Assembly (NCBI GenBank): GCA_963836195.1
Contig: CAWIIX010000033.1
Span: 558,001-622,000, forward strand
DNA length: 64,000 bases
Direction: 5' to 3'
DNA from: Trebonia sp963836195
GTDB lineage: Bacteria; Actinomycetota; Actinomycetes; Streptosporangiales; Streptosporangiaceae
The notes below the pieces were generated by a model. That model was not told where the DNA came from and searched no databases. It worked only from the letters and a program-made list of their open reading frames with translations. The position numbers were made by a program, and so were the translations under genes. Position 1 is the stretch's first letter, and every line of letters starts with the position of its first letter. Below, piece by piece: positions 25,705-34,624 of this stretch.

Positions 25705-28130
25705 CCACCGAGGCCTTCGACCGGCTGCTGTACACCGACTGCCTTCCGGGGGCCGGGAGGGGCGCTGGCAGCGGATTCCAAGTGCAGGCCCAATCGACCG
25801 GCGTGGACTCGGCGCAGTCAAAACTGGCGGTCGGCTCGCTGCTGTACGAGGTGCAGGTCCCGTGGCTGAACCAGCGGCTTCCGATCGGGGAGTACCCGCT
25901 CGGCATCGCGCACGCCCACGGCGAAGGCTACGGTACGGGGCAAGGCCGCTATGTCGGGAAAGAGGCGGCCGGCGGACGCGACGGCAACCATCTCACCGAC
26001 TGCCTGTTGACCAGGGACGGCGACCTCTACGGTGCGGTCCGGCCGGCCCAGCTGTGGCAGTCACCGCTCTGGCGGGAGGCGGCGTGGCCGGAGAAGGAAT
26101 GCCCTCAGTTCGACGCGGCCGACCTGGAGACGGGCCCGCTGACGGTGGACGCCGTGGCCGGCTGGGCACGTGCCCAGCCGGAGCGCGCAACCATACTCGC
26201 CCGGCTGTTGACGGTACTCGAGGATCCAGTCGGCCAGCGGGTGGTGATCGTTTCCGACGGTCCCGACGAGGCCGTGACCTGGGTTGCCGCCGCGACGTTG
26301 CTGCTGCCTGCCAGACTCGCCCTCGGCGTCTCGTTCAAGGTGTTCAGCTCGATTCCGCTGCGCACCGAGCACCGGGTAGCAGCCGCCCCGGCTGCCCTGT
26401 TCCCGCAGATCGTGCCGGGGCGCGACGGCGGCGCCTTCGTCGTTGACGCCAGGACGGGCGCCGCGGATGAGGGAGCGGTCAGCGAACGGGCGGCGTTCTT
26501 CACCGGGAAGTTCACCGCCGACGGCGACCCCTACGACGTGGTCGACGCGGTCGAATTGGCCGACGTCCTCGGCGATCCCCGACAGCGCCTAGGCGGTCAT
26601 GACGCCATGCTCACGGCCTGGGCGGTGACCAGGCCGGACGACCCGGTGACGGAGCCTGACGCGTTGTCCCGGTGGCTGTCCGGCGCTCCGCCCGAGCTGC
26701 TCCAGGAGCACGGTCCGGCAGCGGCGGCCCTGATCCTCGGCGCCGGGCCCGACCCGACGGTCCTGCGCTGGATCGACGGTGCGGTAGCGGCCAAGCGGTT
26801 GTCCGTCGATCAGGCGGCGGTGCGCCTGCAGCTACTCACGGCCGAGCTCGGCGAGATCCGCCACGGGCGGGGCAAGGTACCGGTGGCGGAGGTGCTGCCG
26901 GCGGCGCCCCTCGATGCCAGCGCCTACCGGGACGCCGAGAGCGAACTGTCCTCCGCCATCCTGCTCGCCTCCGACCAGCAGACGGACCTGCTGTTCGGCC
27001 TGGGCCGCCGGCACGGCATCTCGCCTGACCTAGCCGGGCTGCGGGACCGACTCGACCTCTTCGTGACGGCTTGGCTGAGCCGCCCTGGCGCGTACCATCC
27101 CGAGCAGTGGGCGCTGCGCGCGGAGATTCTCGACCGCGCGCACGATCTGCTCCGCGACCGGGCCCGGGCCGACGGTCCACTGTCCGTCAGGGAAACGGTC
27201 CGGCGGGTGAACCGCTACTTCGGCGACCGCGACGACCTGACCGACCCGCTCGACTGTCATATCCAGGCGTCGCTGATCGCCGAGGGCGCCCGGGAGAGAC
27301 ACCTGGAGCGCTTGCTCAGGCTCCTCGCCAAGATAACGGATCAGTCGAAATCAACGGCGGCGGGGGCCGCCGTCACGGCAGCTGCTGCTTTCCAGCGGGC
27401 ACTGGTGGAATGGAACGCCGTCGACGTCGAGGTGGCCGTCACGCTGCTGACTGAACTGCCGGACTCGCTCACGATCGAGCCGACGATCGCTTCGCGCGCG
27501 GCCGAGCAGCTGGCGACCATGTCGGAGAAACCTTCCCCAGCGCTGCTTGACCTGCTGGCGCGGCTGGACAAGCAGGGCAAGGCGCCGCCGTCGCGCACCC
27601 TGGCCGACCTGCTTGAGGCTGACAAATGCGTCCGGAGCTTTGCCCGCCGGGCCCGCGACGACAGAGCCCGTAAAGACGTCGGGTACCTGGACGGCACCCT
27701 CGATGTGCTCTGCCAGGCCTCCTCCGAGGTCGTCCAGGCGCGGCTTGACCAGGTGCTCGACGCCTGCCTTGAGTCCGCTCATCCGCAGCTGGGCGCGTTT
27801 GTGCTGGCCGCATTGAAATCACCGGTTCCCCGGTTGCTGGTGGAGCGGTGGGGCCGCACGCTCGGCAGCAGGGACCTGGTCAGCGACGGACTCTGGTGTG
27901 TGCACTGCCTGGCCTACGGGCAGCTGCCGGATCGGCGCCGTGATCAGCTGGCCGCCGTCGTCCGCGGCTTCGCGCGGACACTGCCCACGGAACAGTTCGA
28001 CGCGTGGTACGACGAGGTCGCTCGCCAGGCCGGACCGGCCAAGCGGGACCTCTGGGAAAGCGTGTTCGCGCAGGAAGCGGGCCGTGCACGGATCAACCTA
28101 TGGCGCAACAAGGACGGCGGGCGGTCGTGA
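25701..28130 (+). CDS. GTPase-associated protein 1 (GAP1)-like protein
   Basis: 809 aa. The N-terminus (FDRLLYTDCLPG, LNQRLPIGEYPL) and the middle segment with WVAAATLLLPARLALGVSFKVFSSIP resemble the GAP1-N2/M modules that co-occur with double-GTPases. The C-terminal half (about 400-800) is helical repeat-like. No catalytic motif is visible. The family is thought to regulate or scaffold its partner GTPases; the biochemical role is not established. ATG 25701 overlaps the upstream GTPase by 4 nt, and the downstream membrane GTPase start overlaps its stop by 4 nt, so it sits between the two GTPases. Confidence 0.75.
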   Translation: MTTEAFDRLLYTDCLPGAGRGAGSGFQVQAQSTGVDSAQSKLAVGSLLYEVQVPWLNQRLPIGEYPLGIAHAHGEGYGTGQGRYVGKEAAGGRDGNHLTDCLLTRDGDLYGAVRPAQLWQSPLWREAAWPEKECPQFDAADLETGPLTVDAVAGWARAQPERATILARLLTVLEDPVGQRVVIVSDGPDEAVTWVAAATLLLPARLALGVSFKVFSSIPLRTEHRVAAAPAALFPQIVPGRDGGAFVVDARTGAADEGAVSERAAFFTGKFTADGDPYDVVDAVELADVLGDPRQRLGGHDAMLTAWAVTRPDDPVTEPDALSRWLSGAPPELLQEHGPAAAALILGAGPDPTVLRWIDGAVAAKRLSVDQAAVRLQLLTAELGEIRHGRGKVPVAEVLPAAPLDASAYRDAESELSSAILLASDQQTDLLFGLGRRHGISPDLAGLRDRLDLFVTAWLSRPGAYHPEQWALRAEILDRAHDLLRDRARADGPLSVRETVRRVNRYFGDRDDLTDPLDCHIQASLIAEGARERHLERLLRLLAKITDQSKSTAAGAAVTAAAAFQRALVEWNAVDVEVAVTLLTELPDSLTIEPTIASRAAEQLATMSEKPSPALLDLLARLDKQGKAPPSRTLADLLEADKCVRSFARRARDDRARKDVGYLDGTLDVLCQASSEVVQARLDQVLDACLESAHPQLGAFVLAALKSPVPRLLVERWGRTLGSRDLVSDGLWCVHCLAYGQLPDRRRDQLAAVVRGFARTLPTEQFDAWYDEVARQAGPAKRDLWESVFAQEAGRARINLWRNKDGGRS

Positions 28131-29749
28131 GTGGAGCGCAGGATTACTACTACACGTACCCGCTGGCAGGGGCGCTCGGCTGCGCGATCGCGGTTGGCAT
28201 CGTGATCTTCGCCGTCGCGCTGGCGCGGGCGCTCGTCAACGATCCCGACCTCGTGTCCCCGACGGCCGATCAGACCGAGCAGAAGGCGGCGCACCCGCCC
28301 GGCCCGGGTGAGTTCGCGCCGGACATCGCCTGGCCGCTCTACCCGTTCCGGCAGTCGCGGGCAGATGTGGCCCGGGTACGGCGGAACGTCGCCGCGAACA
28401 ACACCGCGATCTGGCGGCCCGTGCGGTGGTTCAATCGCGATGGCAAGGGCTTGTGGGTACTCTTCCCCATCCCGGTCGTCATGATCTGCTTCTTGGCGCT
28501 CGCCTCCCTCACCAGCTGGTGCTGTTACCTGGTGTACGCGCTGGTCACCATCGTGTCCACGGGCGCCAGCCGGGTGGTACTAGTTCCCGCCGCGGCGTTG
28601 CTGCGCTCGGCCGAGCGCGTGCGGCGGTCGCGATTGCGCACCGATGCCGCCTGCATGCGCTGCTTTCACGTAACGGCGTGGCCGGCCTATCAGTGCCCCA
28701 CGTGCCTGCGGCCGCACCACGACGTTCGGCCCGGGCGGCTGGGTGTGCTGTTCCGGCGCTGTACGTGCGGCACGCACCTGCCGATGCTTGCGTCCCGGGC
28801 AGCGTGGCGGGTAACCCCGGTCTGCCAGCGGTGCGGATCGCCGCTTGCGGTCGGCGCGGGCGCGGTCAGGGATATCCGCGTTCCGGTGTTCGGCGACATC
28901 TCCGCCGGGAAGACCCGGTTTCTGTATGCCTCGCTCAACAGCCTGACGGTCACCGCCGCGGAAGCCGGGCTCGCGGTGACGTTCCCCGACAAGGACTCCC
29001 AGGAGCAGGCGGACTTCGGCCTCGGCGTCATCAGATCCGGACGGGAGACCGCCAAGACCTCCACCAACGGCGAGGTCTCGCTGACGCTCCGGCTGGGCGC
29101 CGGGCGGCCGTCGGAACTGGTCCACCTGTTCGACGCGGCCGGGGAGCACTTCCGCAGCGCCCGGCGCCCGGACGCGCTCAGGTTTCTTGACGACGGCCAG
29201 GGGCTGGTCTACATCCTTGACCCGTTCTCCATCGAAGCCGTCACCAAGCGGCTCGGCGGTAGCACAGCGCCCGAGGTGCTGCGCGCGCACGCCGCGGCCG
29301 GCGACCCGCAGCTGACCTACGACGAGGTGGCGTCTCGGCTGCGGGACGGCGGAGTGCCCGCGAGCGCTGGGCGGCTCGCGGTTGTCGTCTCCAAAGACGA
29401 CCTGCTGCGCCGGGCCGGGCTGGAGCTTCCCGCCGACTCCGAAGCGCTCGCGCAGTGGCTCTGGGATAACGGCCTGCACAACCTGGTCATGTCCGCCCGC
29501 CGCGACTTCGCCGAAGTCAGGTTCTTCACCGTGGCCTCGCAGGCGGTGCCGCCGGGCGACCCGAACGACCCCGGCCGGCCGCTGCGCTGGCTGCTGACGG
29601 CGCACGGCGTCAGGCTGCCCCCGGACCCCGACCTGTCTGCGGGCGCCCCCGCCGCCCGGGCGGCCGGCGCCGGGGATGCGGCCGGGCCGGGTGGCGGGGG
29701 GCGCCCGGCCCGGACGGTCCCGGGCAGGCACGCGGGGGCACGCTCATGA
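28127..29749 (+). CDS. Membrane-anchored zinc-ribbon GTPase
   Basis: 540 aa. Hydrophobic segments at about residues 11-35 and 107-145 should anchor it in the cytoplasmic membrane. A cysteine-rich ribbon follows (CMRCF, CPTC, CTCG, CQRCG, residues about 176-245). The GTPase domain has P-loop GDISAGKT at about 256-263, switch II DAAGEHF near 336 and a possible G4 motif VSKDD near 423. The last 50 residues are Gly/Ala/Arg-rich and disordered. It is the second GTPase of the operon and pairs with the soluble one across the GAP1 gene. GTG 28127 overlaps the GAP1 stop (GTGA). Confidence 0.8.
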   Translation: MSGAQDYYYTYPLAGALGCAIAVGIVIFAVALARALVNDPDLVSPTADQTEQKAAHPPGPGEFAPDIAWPLYPFRQSRADVARVRRNVAANNTAIWRPVRWFNRDGKGLWVLFPIPVVMICFLALASLTSWCCYLVYALVTIVSTGASRVVLVPAAALLRSAERVRRSRLRTDAACMRCFHVTAWPAYQCPTCLRPHHDVRPGRLGVLFRRCTCGTHLPMLASRAAWRVTPVCQRCGSPLAVGAGAVRDIRVPVFGDISAGKTRFLYASLNSLTVTAAEAGLAVTFPDKDSQEQADFGLGVIRSGRETAKTSTNGEVSLTLRLGAGRPSELVHLFDAAGEHFRSARRPDALRFLDDGQGLVYILDPFSIEAVTKRLGGSTAPEVLRAHAAAGDPQLTYDEVASRLRDGGVPASAGRLAVVVSKDDLLRRAGLELPADSEALAQWLWDNGLHNLVMSARRDFAEVRFFTVASQAVPPGDPNDPGRPLRWLLTAHGVRLPPDPDLSAGAPAARAAGAGDAAGPGGGGRPARTVPGRHAGARS

Positions 29750-29916
29750 GAACGCCGCCGCACGTTGTCACCTACCGCTCCATCACCGTCGCCTTCACCG
29801 CGCTGATCCTGCTCTCGATCGGCCTCGGGTTCGCCGGATACGGCCCGCTCGTGGTCTTGCACCGGGCAGCGCAGCCGGTCTCGCATGGGCTGCACCTCGA
29901 CCGGATCAGCGGATGA
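29746..29916 (+). CDS. 56-aa single-pass membrane peptide in the GTPase/Hsp70 operon
   Basis: ATG 29746 overlaps the GTPase stop (ATGA) and its own stop overlaps the Hsp70-3 start (ATGA), so it is translationally linked on both sides. This makes it very likely a real gene despite its size. It has one hydrophobic helix (about residues 13-37, TVAFTALILLSIGLG in its core), a short basic N-terminus and a His-containing tail (SHGLHLDRISG). No known family is recognised. It could anchor or regulate the membrane GTPase. Confidence 0.7.
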   Translation: MRTPPHVVTYRSITVAFTALILLSIGLGFAGYGPLVVLHRAAQPVSHGLHLDRISG

Positions 29917-31523
29917 CCGGCGGCGTTCGGCACGTCGTCGGGATCGACCTGGGAACAACCAACTCGGTGGTGGCCACGGTGGCCGACGACGGGACGGTCA
30001 CGGTCCTGCCGAACGCCAGCGGCGGTGAGATCACCCCCTCGGTGGTCTACTTCGAGCCGGACGGCACCGCCGTGATCGGCGAGGAAGCCGTACAGGCGGC
30101 CGCGGTGGACCCGGAGAACGGGGTGCAGCTGATCAAGCGGTCCATGGGGACCGAGTTCCCGCTGCTGATCCGCGGGCAGCAGCACACCCCGGAGTCGATT
30201 TCCGCGCTCATCCTGCGGCAGCTCGTCGGCGCCGCGACCGAGACGACCACGCCCGGCGGCGCGAAGGTCAGCGCCGTCATCACGGTCCCGGCCTATTTCG
30301 GTCTGGCCGAGCGCGAGGCCACGTACCAGGCCGGCGTCATCGCCGGGCTCGACGTGCTTGAGCTGCTCGACGAACCGGTCGCGGCGGCGACGCACTACGG
30401 CCTGGCCGCGGGCGGAAACCGAACCGTTCTCGTCTACGACCTCGGTGGAGGCACATTCGACACCACGGTGCTGCGCATCGCCAATGGGGCGGTTCAAGTG
30501 CTGGCAACCGACGGGCATTCGTCGCTCGGGGGAGCTGACGTCGACCAGCGGCTGTTCGATGTCATCCTCGCCCGGCTCGGGGAACAGCTCTCGGTCGACG
30601 AACTCGACGCGATCACCGAGGACCGGACGACGCTCGCCGAACTGGTGCTGGAGACCGAGGCAGCCAAGAAGGACCTCAGCGCGCGGGTCTCCCGCCAGGT
30701 CATGGTGCGCACGCCGACCAGCCGAACCTCGGTCACCGTTACCCGGGCGGACCTGGAGGCCGCCTGCGGCGACCTGTTCGACACGACCGCAGAGATCATC
30801 GGCCGGGTCCTGGGCGCGGCCGGACTGGACGCCGGGGCCGGCATCGACGAGGTCATCATGGTCGGCGGATCCAGCCGCATCCCGATGCTCGCGCCACGGC
30901 TGACGGAGCTGCTCGGCAAGACGCCCCGGTTGACCGACCCGGACCTGGCGGTGGCTAAGGGCGCCGCCCTGCGCGCCCACCACCTGGTGAAAAGCACCCA
31001 GCTGAGCGCGCTCAGGGCTCGTGCCCGCGGCAGCGCTCAGGCCAGTGCCAGCGGCGGAGCGGAGCGCGTCGGTCAAGTGGTTCCGGTGACGCCGCGCGCG
31101 GTTGGCATCCTGGTCGAGGACAGCTTCGACCCGTCAGGAAAGCGGTCCTTCGTCGAGCACCTGGTGGTGGCCAACACCCCGCTTCCGATCACGCGGACCG
31201 AGGAACGGTTCGGCACCATCCTGGAGAATCAGGAGTCGGTCCGCGTCCAGGTATACGAGCAGGCCGGGCCGGCCCCCTCGCCCGAGGTAGGGCACAACCG
31301 CCGCGTCCTCGACGGCGAGCTGACCGGGATCGGTACGCTGCCCGCCGGCTCGTTGATACGGATCAAGGTGCTGATCGCGGTCGACGGCCGCCTCACCGTC
31401 ATCGCCCACGAGCCGCGATCCGGCCGGGAGCTCCGGCTTGAGGCCTACGTCGAGGGCGTGGTCGACGGCGCCGAGACCGCGCGGCTGACCAGGCTGGTCG
31501 GGCTGGCCAAGGTCCGCGGGTAA
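29913..31523 (+). CDS. Hsp70-family chaperone (Hsp70-3)
   Basis: 536 aa. Intact Hsp70 ATPase motifs: VGIDLGTTNSVVATV, VITVPAYFGLAEREAT, VYDLGGGTFDTTVL and IMVGGSSRIPML. A beta substrate-binding domain starts near residue 390 (VTPRAVGILVED to the C-terminus) and there is no helical lid. It is closer in layout to Hsp70-1 than to Hsp70-2, which has an insert between domains. ATG 29913 overlaps the small membrane peptide gene's stop; the vWA-1 gene starts four bases after its stop. Confidence 0.92.
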   Translation: MTGGVRHVVGIDLGTTNSVVATVADDGTVTVLPNASGGEITPSVVYFEPDGTAVIGEEAVQAAAVDPENGVQLIKRSMGTEFPLLIRGQQHTPESISALILRQLVGAATETTTPGGAKVSAVITVPAYFGLAEREATYQAGVIAGLDVLELLDEPVAAATHYGLAAGGNRTVLVYDLGGGTFDTTVLRIANGAVQVLATDGHSSLGGADVDQRLFDVILARLGEQLSVDELDAITEDRTTLAELVLETEAAKKDLSARVSRQVMVRTPTSRTSVTVTRADLEAACGDLFDTTAEIIGRVLGAAGLDAGAGIDEVIMVGGSSRIPMLAPRLTELLGKTPRLTDPDLAVAKGAALRAHHLVKSTQLSALRARARGSAQASASGGAERVGQVVPVTPRAVGILVEDSFDPSGKRSFVEHLVVANTPLPITRTEERFGTILENQESVRVQVYEQAGPAPSPEVGHNRRVLDGELTGIGTLPAGSLIRIKVLIAVDGRLTVIAHEPRSGRELRLEAYVEGVVDGAETARLTRLVGLAKVRG

Positions 31524-31527
31524 CGGC

Positions 31528-32148
31528 GTGGCGAGCTGGATCCGGCGCGTCTTCAGCGCACCCGGGCTGACCCAGATTCCCGCGGGCCCGCAGCTGTCGA
31601 GCCTGCAAGCTCGTTTCGGCGGCACGGTGATGCTCTGTCTCGACGTCAGCGGTTCCATGGACGGGGCCCCGATCCTCGAGGCGGTACGCGGCGCGCAGCA
31701 GTTCGTCGCCGAGGCCATCGCCGCGCACTACAAGGTCGGCGTCATGCTGTGGAACGACCAGGTTGAGAACGTCTGTGAGCCGACCTCGGATGGGAGAGCG
31801 GCACTGGCGCTACTCGCCCCGGTAACCCACGCCCGGGGCGGTAACGACCTGTTTCTCGCGCTCAATCACTGCCACCAGGTCCTGGACCGGTTCGCCGGGG
31901 ACCGCGTCGTCGCGCTTTTCGGCGATGGCGACCTCACCCCGAAGGCGCCGGTGCTGGTCAAGGTCACCCAAATGAAGGCGGAGAACATTCGCTTCGTTAC
32001 TCGCGGGCTGGGCTCGTACGCGGCACGCGAGTTCGGCGCGATCTCTGACGAGGCGCCCGGGAGTGCCTCGATCGACAACGTCGCGGATCTCGCCGAAGGG
32101 ATAGCCGACATGGCAACCAGCCTTAAGCAGTATGGCCTGACCCGGTGA
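31528..32148 (+). CDS. vWA-domain protein 1
   Basis: 206-aa protein that is almost entirely a von Willebrand factor A fold. MIDAS motif DVSGSMDG is present near residue 39. The second MIDAS loop reads ARGGNDLF, where family members and its neighbour have a Thr (GGTN), so metal binding may be altered. The third Asp (ALFGDGDL) is present. GTG start; its stop overlaps the vWA-2 start (GTGA). It is closely related to vWA-2, so the pair arose by tandem duplication. Such proteins act as metal-dependent adaptors, often with AAA+ or GTPase partners. Confidence 0.85.
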   Translation: MASWIRRVFSAPGLTQIPAGPQLSSLQARFGGTVMLCLDVSGSMDGAPILEAVRGAQQFVAEAIAAHYKVGVMLWNDQVENVCEPTSDGRAALALLAPVTHARGGNDLFLALNHCHQVLDRFAGDRVVALFGDGDLTPKAPVLVKVTQMKAENIRFVTRGLGSYAAREFGAISDEAPGSASIDNVADLAEGIADMATSLKQYGLTR

Positions 32149-32813
32149 CCGACCAGCCGGCCGTGTCCCCGACCTGGATTCGGCGCTCCTTCACCGCCCC
32201 AGGCCTCACCCAGATCCCCCCTGGTGCTCATCTAAGCGCCGTGCAGGAGCGCTTCGGCGGCACCGTGATGCTGTGCATCGACGTCAGCGGCTCGATGACC
32301 GGCGCGCCGCTGGTTCAGGCAGTCCAAGGGGCAAGGCAATTCGTCACCGAGGCGGTCGCCGCTCACTACAAGATCGGCGTCATCCTCTGGGATCACGGCG
32401 TCGTCGCCGTGGCCGAGCCGACCTCGGATGGCCTGGCGGCCGCCGGCGTACTCGACGCCGCCTGGATCCGAGGAGGCACGAACCTGCTCCCGGGACTGAT
32501 CCACTGCCACCGCGTTCTCGACGGTTTCACCGGCGATCGGGTCGTTGCGATCTTCGGCGACGGCGACCTTGGCTCCCAACGGGACGAGGTGCTGGCGCGG
32601 GTGGCGCGAATGAAGGCGGAGAACATCCGTTTCGTCACTCGGGGACTCGGATCGTACGCGGCGCGTGTGTTCGGCGAGATCTCGGATGAGGATCCCGCGA
32701 GCGCGACGATCGCCGATGTGTCCGATCTCGCGGCCGGCATAGCAACGATGGCCGTGACGCTTAGATCCAAGGGCATCGCTCGCCCACGTTCGTCAGGCAA
32801 GGAGGCGGACTAG
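32145..32813 (+). CDS. vWA-domain protein 2
   Basis: 222-aa paralogue of vWA-1. Both share the N-terminal IRRxFxAPGLTQIP motif, the MIDAS DVSGSMTG and the C-terminal ENIRFVTRGLGSYAARxFGEISDE segment. Here the MIDAS Thr is present (RGGTNLL) and the distal Asp is in IFGDGDL, so it should bind metal. It is the last gene of the ten-gene operon and ends with a Lys/Arg-rich tail (KGIARPRSSGKEAD). Confidence 0.86.
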   Translation: MTDQPAVSPTWIRRSFTAPGLTQIPPGAHLSAVQERFGGTVMLCIDVSGSMTGAPLVQAVQGARQFVTEAVAAHYKIGVILWDHGVVAVAEPTSDGLAAAGVLDAAWIRGGTNLLPGLIHCHRVLDGFTGDRVVAIFGDGDLGSQRDEVLARVARMKAENIRFVTRGLGSYAARVFGEISDEDPASATIADVSDLAAGIATMAVTLRSKGIARPRSSGKEAD

Positions 32814-33019
32814 GAAGCTGGCTCGTCGCCGCCCTCGCCTGACCCCGCCGGGCCGGGCGGCGGACCCCGCCATCCCGCCGGAACCGGCGGAGCCGACGCC
32901 CCCGCGCAGAACCTTGCACGAAGAAACACTGGATTTGGTAAATTACGCCCTCGTACGCGTCAGTTTCAGCGCGGGCGAAGAGCAAGTTCATCGTGGGTGA
33001 AGAGCAAGGTGGTCCTGAC

Positions 33020-34612
33020 ATGGCCGATACGCAGGCACCGCCGACTCTCCCCAGTCCGCCCGTCAACCGGGGGGTCCGGCCGACCCGCCCGACGGCGCAG
33101 CGCTGGCTGGCGGCGGCGGCCTGGGTCGGCGGCATCGTGGCGCTGGGCGCGCTGTACCTGCGGATCTCGCGCAGCTCGTTCGTGGATTCCGACGGCGCCA
33201 ACAACTCGCTGCAAGCCTGGGACCTGCTCCACGGTCACCTGCTGCTGCACGGCTGGCTGATCGGCGACGCCAACTTCTACTTCCTCGAGCTGCCGGTGAA
33301 CGCGCTCACCGAGGCGGTATTCGGGCTCGGCAACTTCGCCACCCACGCCGGCTCCGCGCTCACCTACCTGATCGTCACCGTCCTGGCGGCGGTCGTGGCG
33401 GTGACCGGCAGCCGAGGTTCGGCCACGGCGGTCCGCTGCGCGGTGGTCGTCATCGTGCTCGCGGCGCCGCTGCTCACCCTCCAGTCCATGCGCTACGGGC
33501 TCGAGGAACCCGACCACATGGGCACCTCCGCCTTTATCCTCGGGTCGTTCCTGCTGATTGACCGGGTGGCCGAGCGACGGTTCACCGCGCCGCTGCTGTG
33601 CGTGCTGTTGTGCGCGGGCGAGTTCAGCGATTCCACCGTGACCTACGTCGCGGTGCCGTCGATCGCTGCGGTCTGCGGCGCCCGCGCGCTGGCGGCGCGC
33701 AGGCTCCGCTCGCCCGACACGGCGTTCGTCGTCGCCGCGGTCGCCTCGGTGCCGCTCGGGATGCTGGCCCGCGCGGTGGTCACCGCCCTCGGCGGGTTCT
33801 GGGTGGTGTCGCCGAAGACGAAGATCGCTCCCGTCCGCCAGTGGCCCCATCAGGCCGGGATCACCTGGCATAACCTGCGCATCCTGTTCGGCGCGATCGA
33901 CAGCCGGACCACCATGCACGGCCGCCTGGGCGAGGCACTCGGGCTCGCCTGCCTGCTGGCCGCGATCTACGGCCTGGCCCGGGTGGCGTGGGCCTGGCGC
34001 GGGGCGAGCCGGGCCGAGCAGCTGCTGTCGGTCGGGATCGTCTGCATCGTCGGCCTGTACTCGGTCTCGGTGCTGGCGACACCGGGCAACGCCCACGAGC
34101 TCGCCGTGGTGCTGCCGTCCGGTGCGGTGCTCGCGGCGCGCGCGCTCGTGCCCGCCCGGATCACCCGCGCGCTGGTGGCGGTCGCGGCGGTCGCCCTGAC
34201 CGCAGTCGTCGCGGTGCTGCCGCTGGCCTCCGCCGCCACCCAGCCGCTCGACGTCCCGGCCACGACCAAGCTCACCGCCTGGCTGGAGGCGCACCACCTC
34301 CAGTACGGCCTCGCCGGGTACTGGGACGCCGACTCCGCCACCGTGCAGGCGCACGACAAGGTCATGATCCACGACATCGACCTCAGCAAGGGCGGCGGCC
34401 TCGCCCTGCCCGGCTATGAGGCCAGCAAGTTCTGGTACGACCCGTCGCGGCACGACGCCACGTTCGTGGTCGCCCAGCTGCACCGGCAGTACCCGGCCTC
34501 CGCATTCGAGGGGTACTTCGGCCGGCCGGCCGCCACCCACCGGATCGGAAACTACATCGTCCTCATCTACCGGAAAAACCTGCTCACCATGTTCAAGCCC
34601 TACGCCTCATAG
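33020..34612 (+). CDS. Polytopic membrane protein, possible GT-C-type
   Basis: About 530 aa with around ten hydrophobic segments between residues 30 and 410, followed by a C-terminal extracytoplasmic domain of about 120 residues. The early loop after the first membrane segment contains FVDSDGANNSLQAWDLLHGH, an acidic segment similar in placement to the catalytic loop of GT-C glycosyltransferases, but I do not recognise a specific family. I chose ATG 33020 because AAGGTGG lies seven bases upstream; a GTG at 32993 lacks one. A weak promoter (TTGCAC, 19-base gap, TAAATT at 32939) lies upstream. It starts a new unit after the island. Confidence 0.7.
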   Translation: MADTQAPPTLPSPPVNRGVRPTRPTAQRWLAAAAWVGGIVALGALYLRISRSSFVDSDGANNSLQAWDLLHGHLLLHGWLIGDANFYFLELPVNALTEAVFGLGNFATHAGSALTYLIVTVLAAVVAVTGSRGSATAVRCAVVVIVLAAPLLTLQSMRYGLEEPDHMGTSAFILGSFLLIDRVAERRFTAPLLCVLLCAGEFSDSTVTYVAVPSIAAVCGARALAARRLRSPDTAFVVAAVASVPLGMLARAVVTALGGFWVVSPKTKIAPVRQWPHQAGITWHNLRILFGAIDSRTTMHGRLGEALGLACLLAAIYGLARVAWAWRGASRAEQLLSVGIVCIVGLYSVSVLATPGNAHELAVVLPSGAVLAARALVPARITRALVAVAAVALTAVVAVLPLASAATQPLDVPATTKLTAWLEAHHLQYGLAGYWDADSATVQAHDKVMIHDIDLSKGGGLALPGYEASKFWYDPSRHDATFVVAQLHRQYPASAFEGYFGRPAATHRIGNYIVLIYRKNLLTMFKPYAS

Positions 34613-34624
34613 CGGCGCCTGCCA

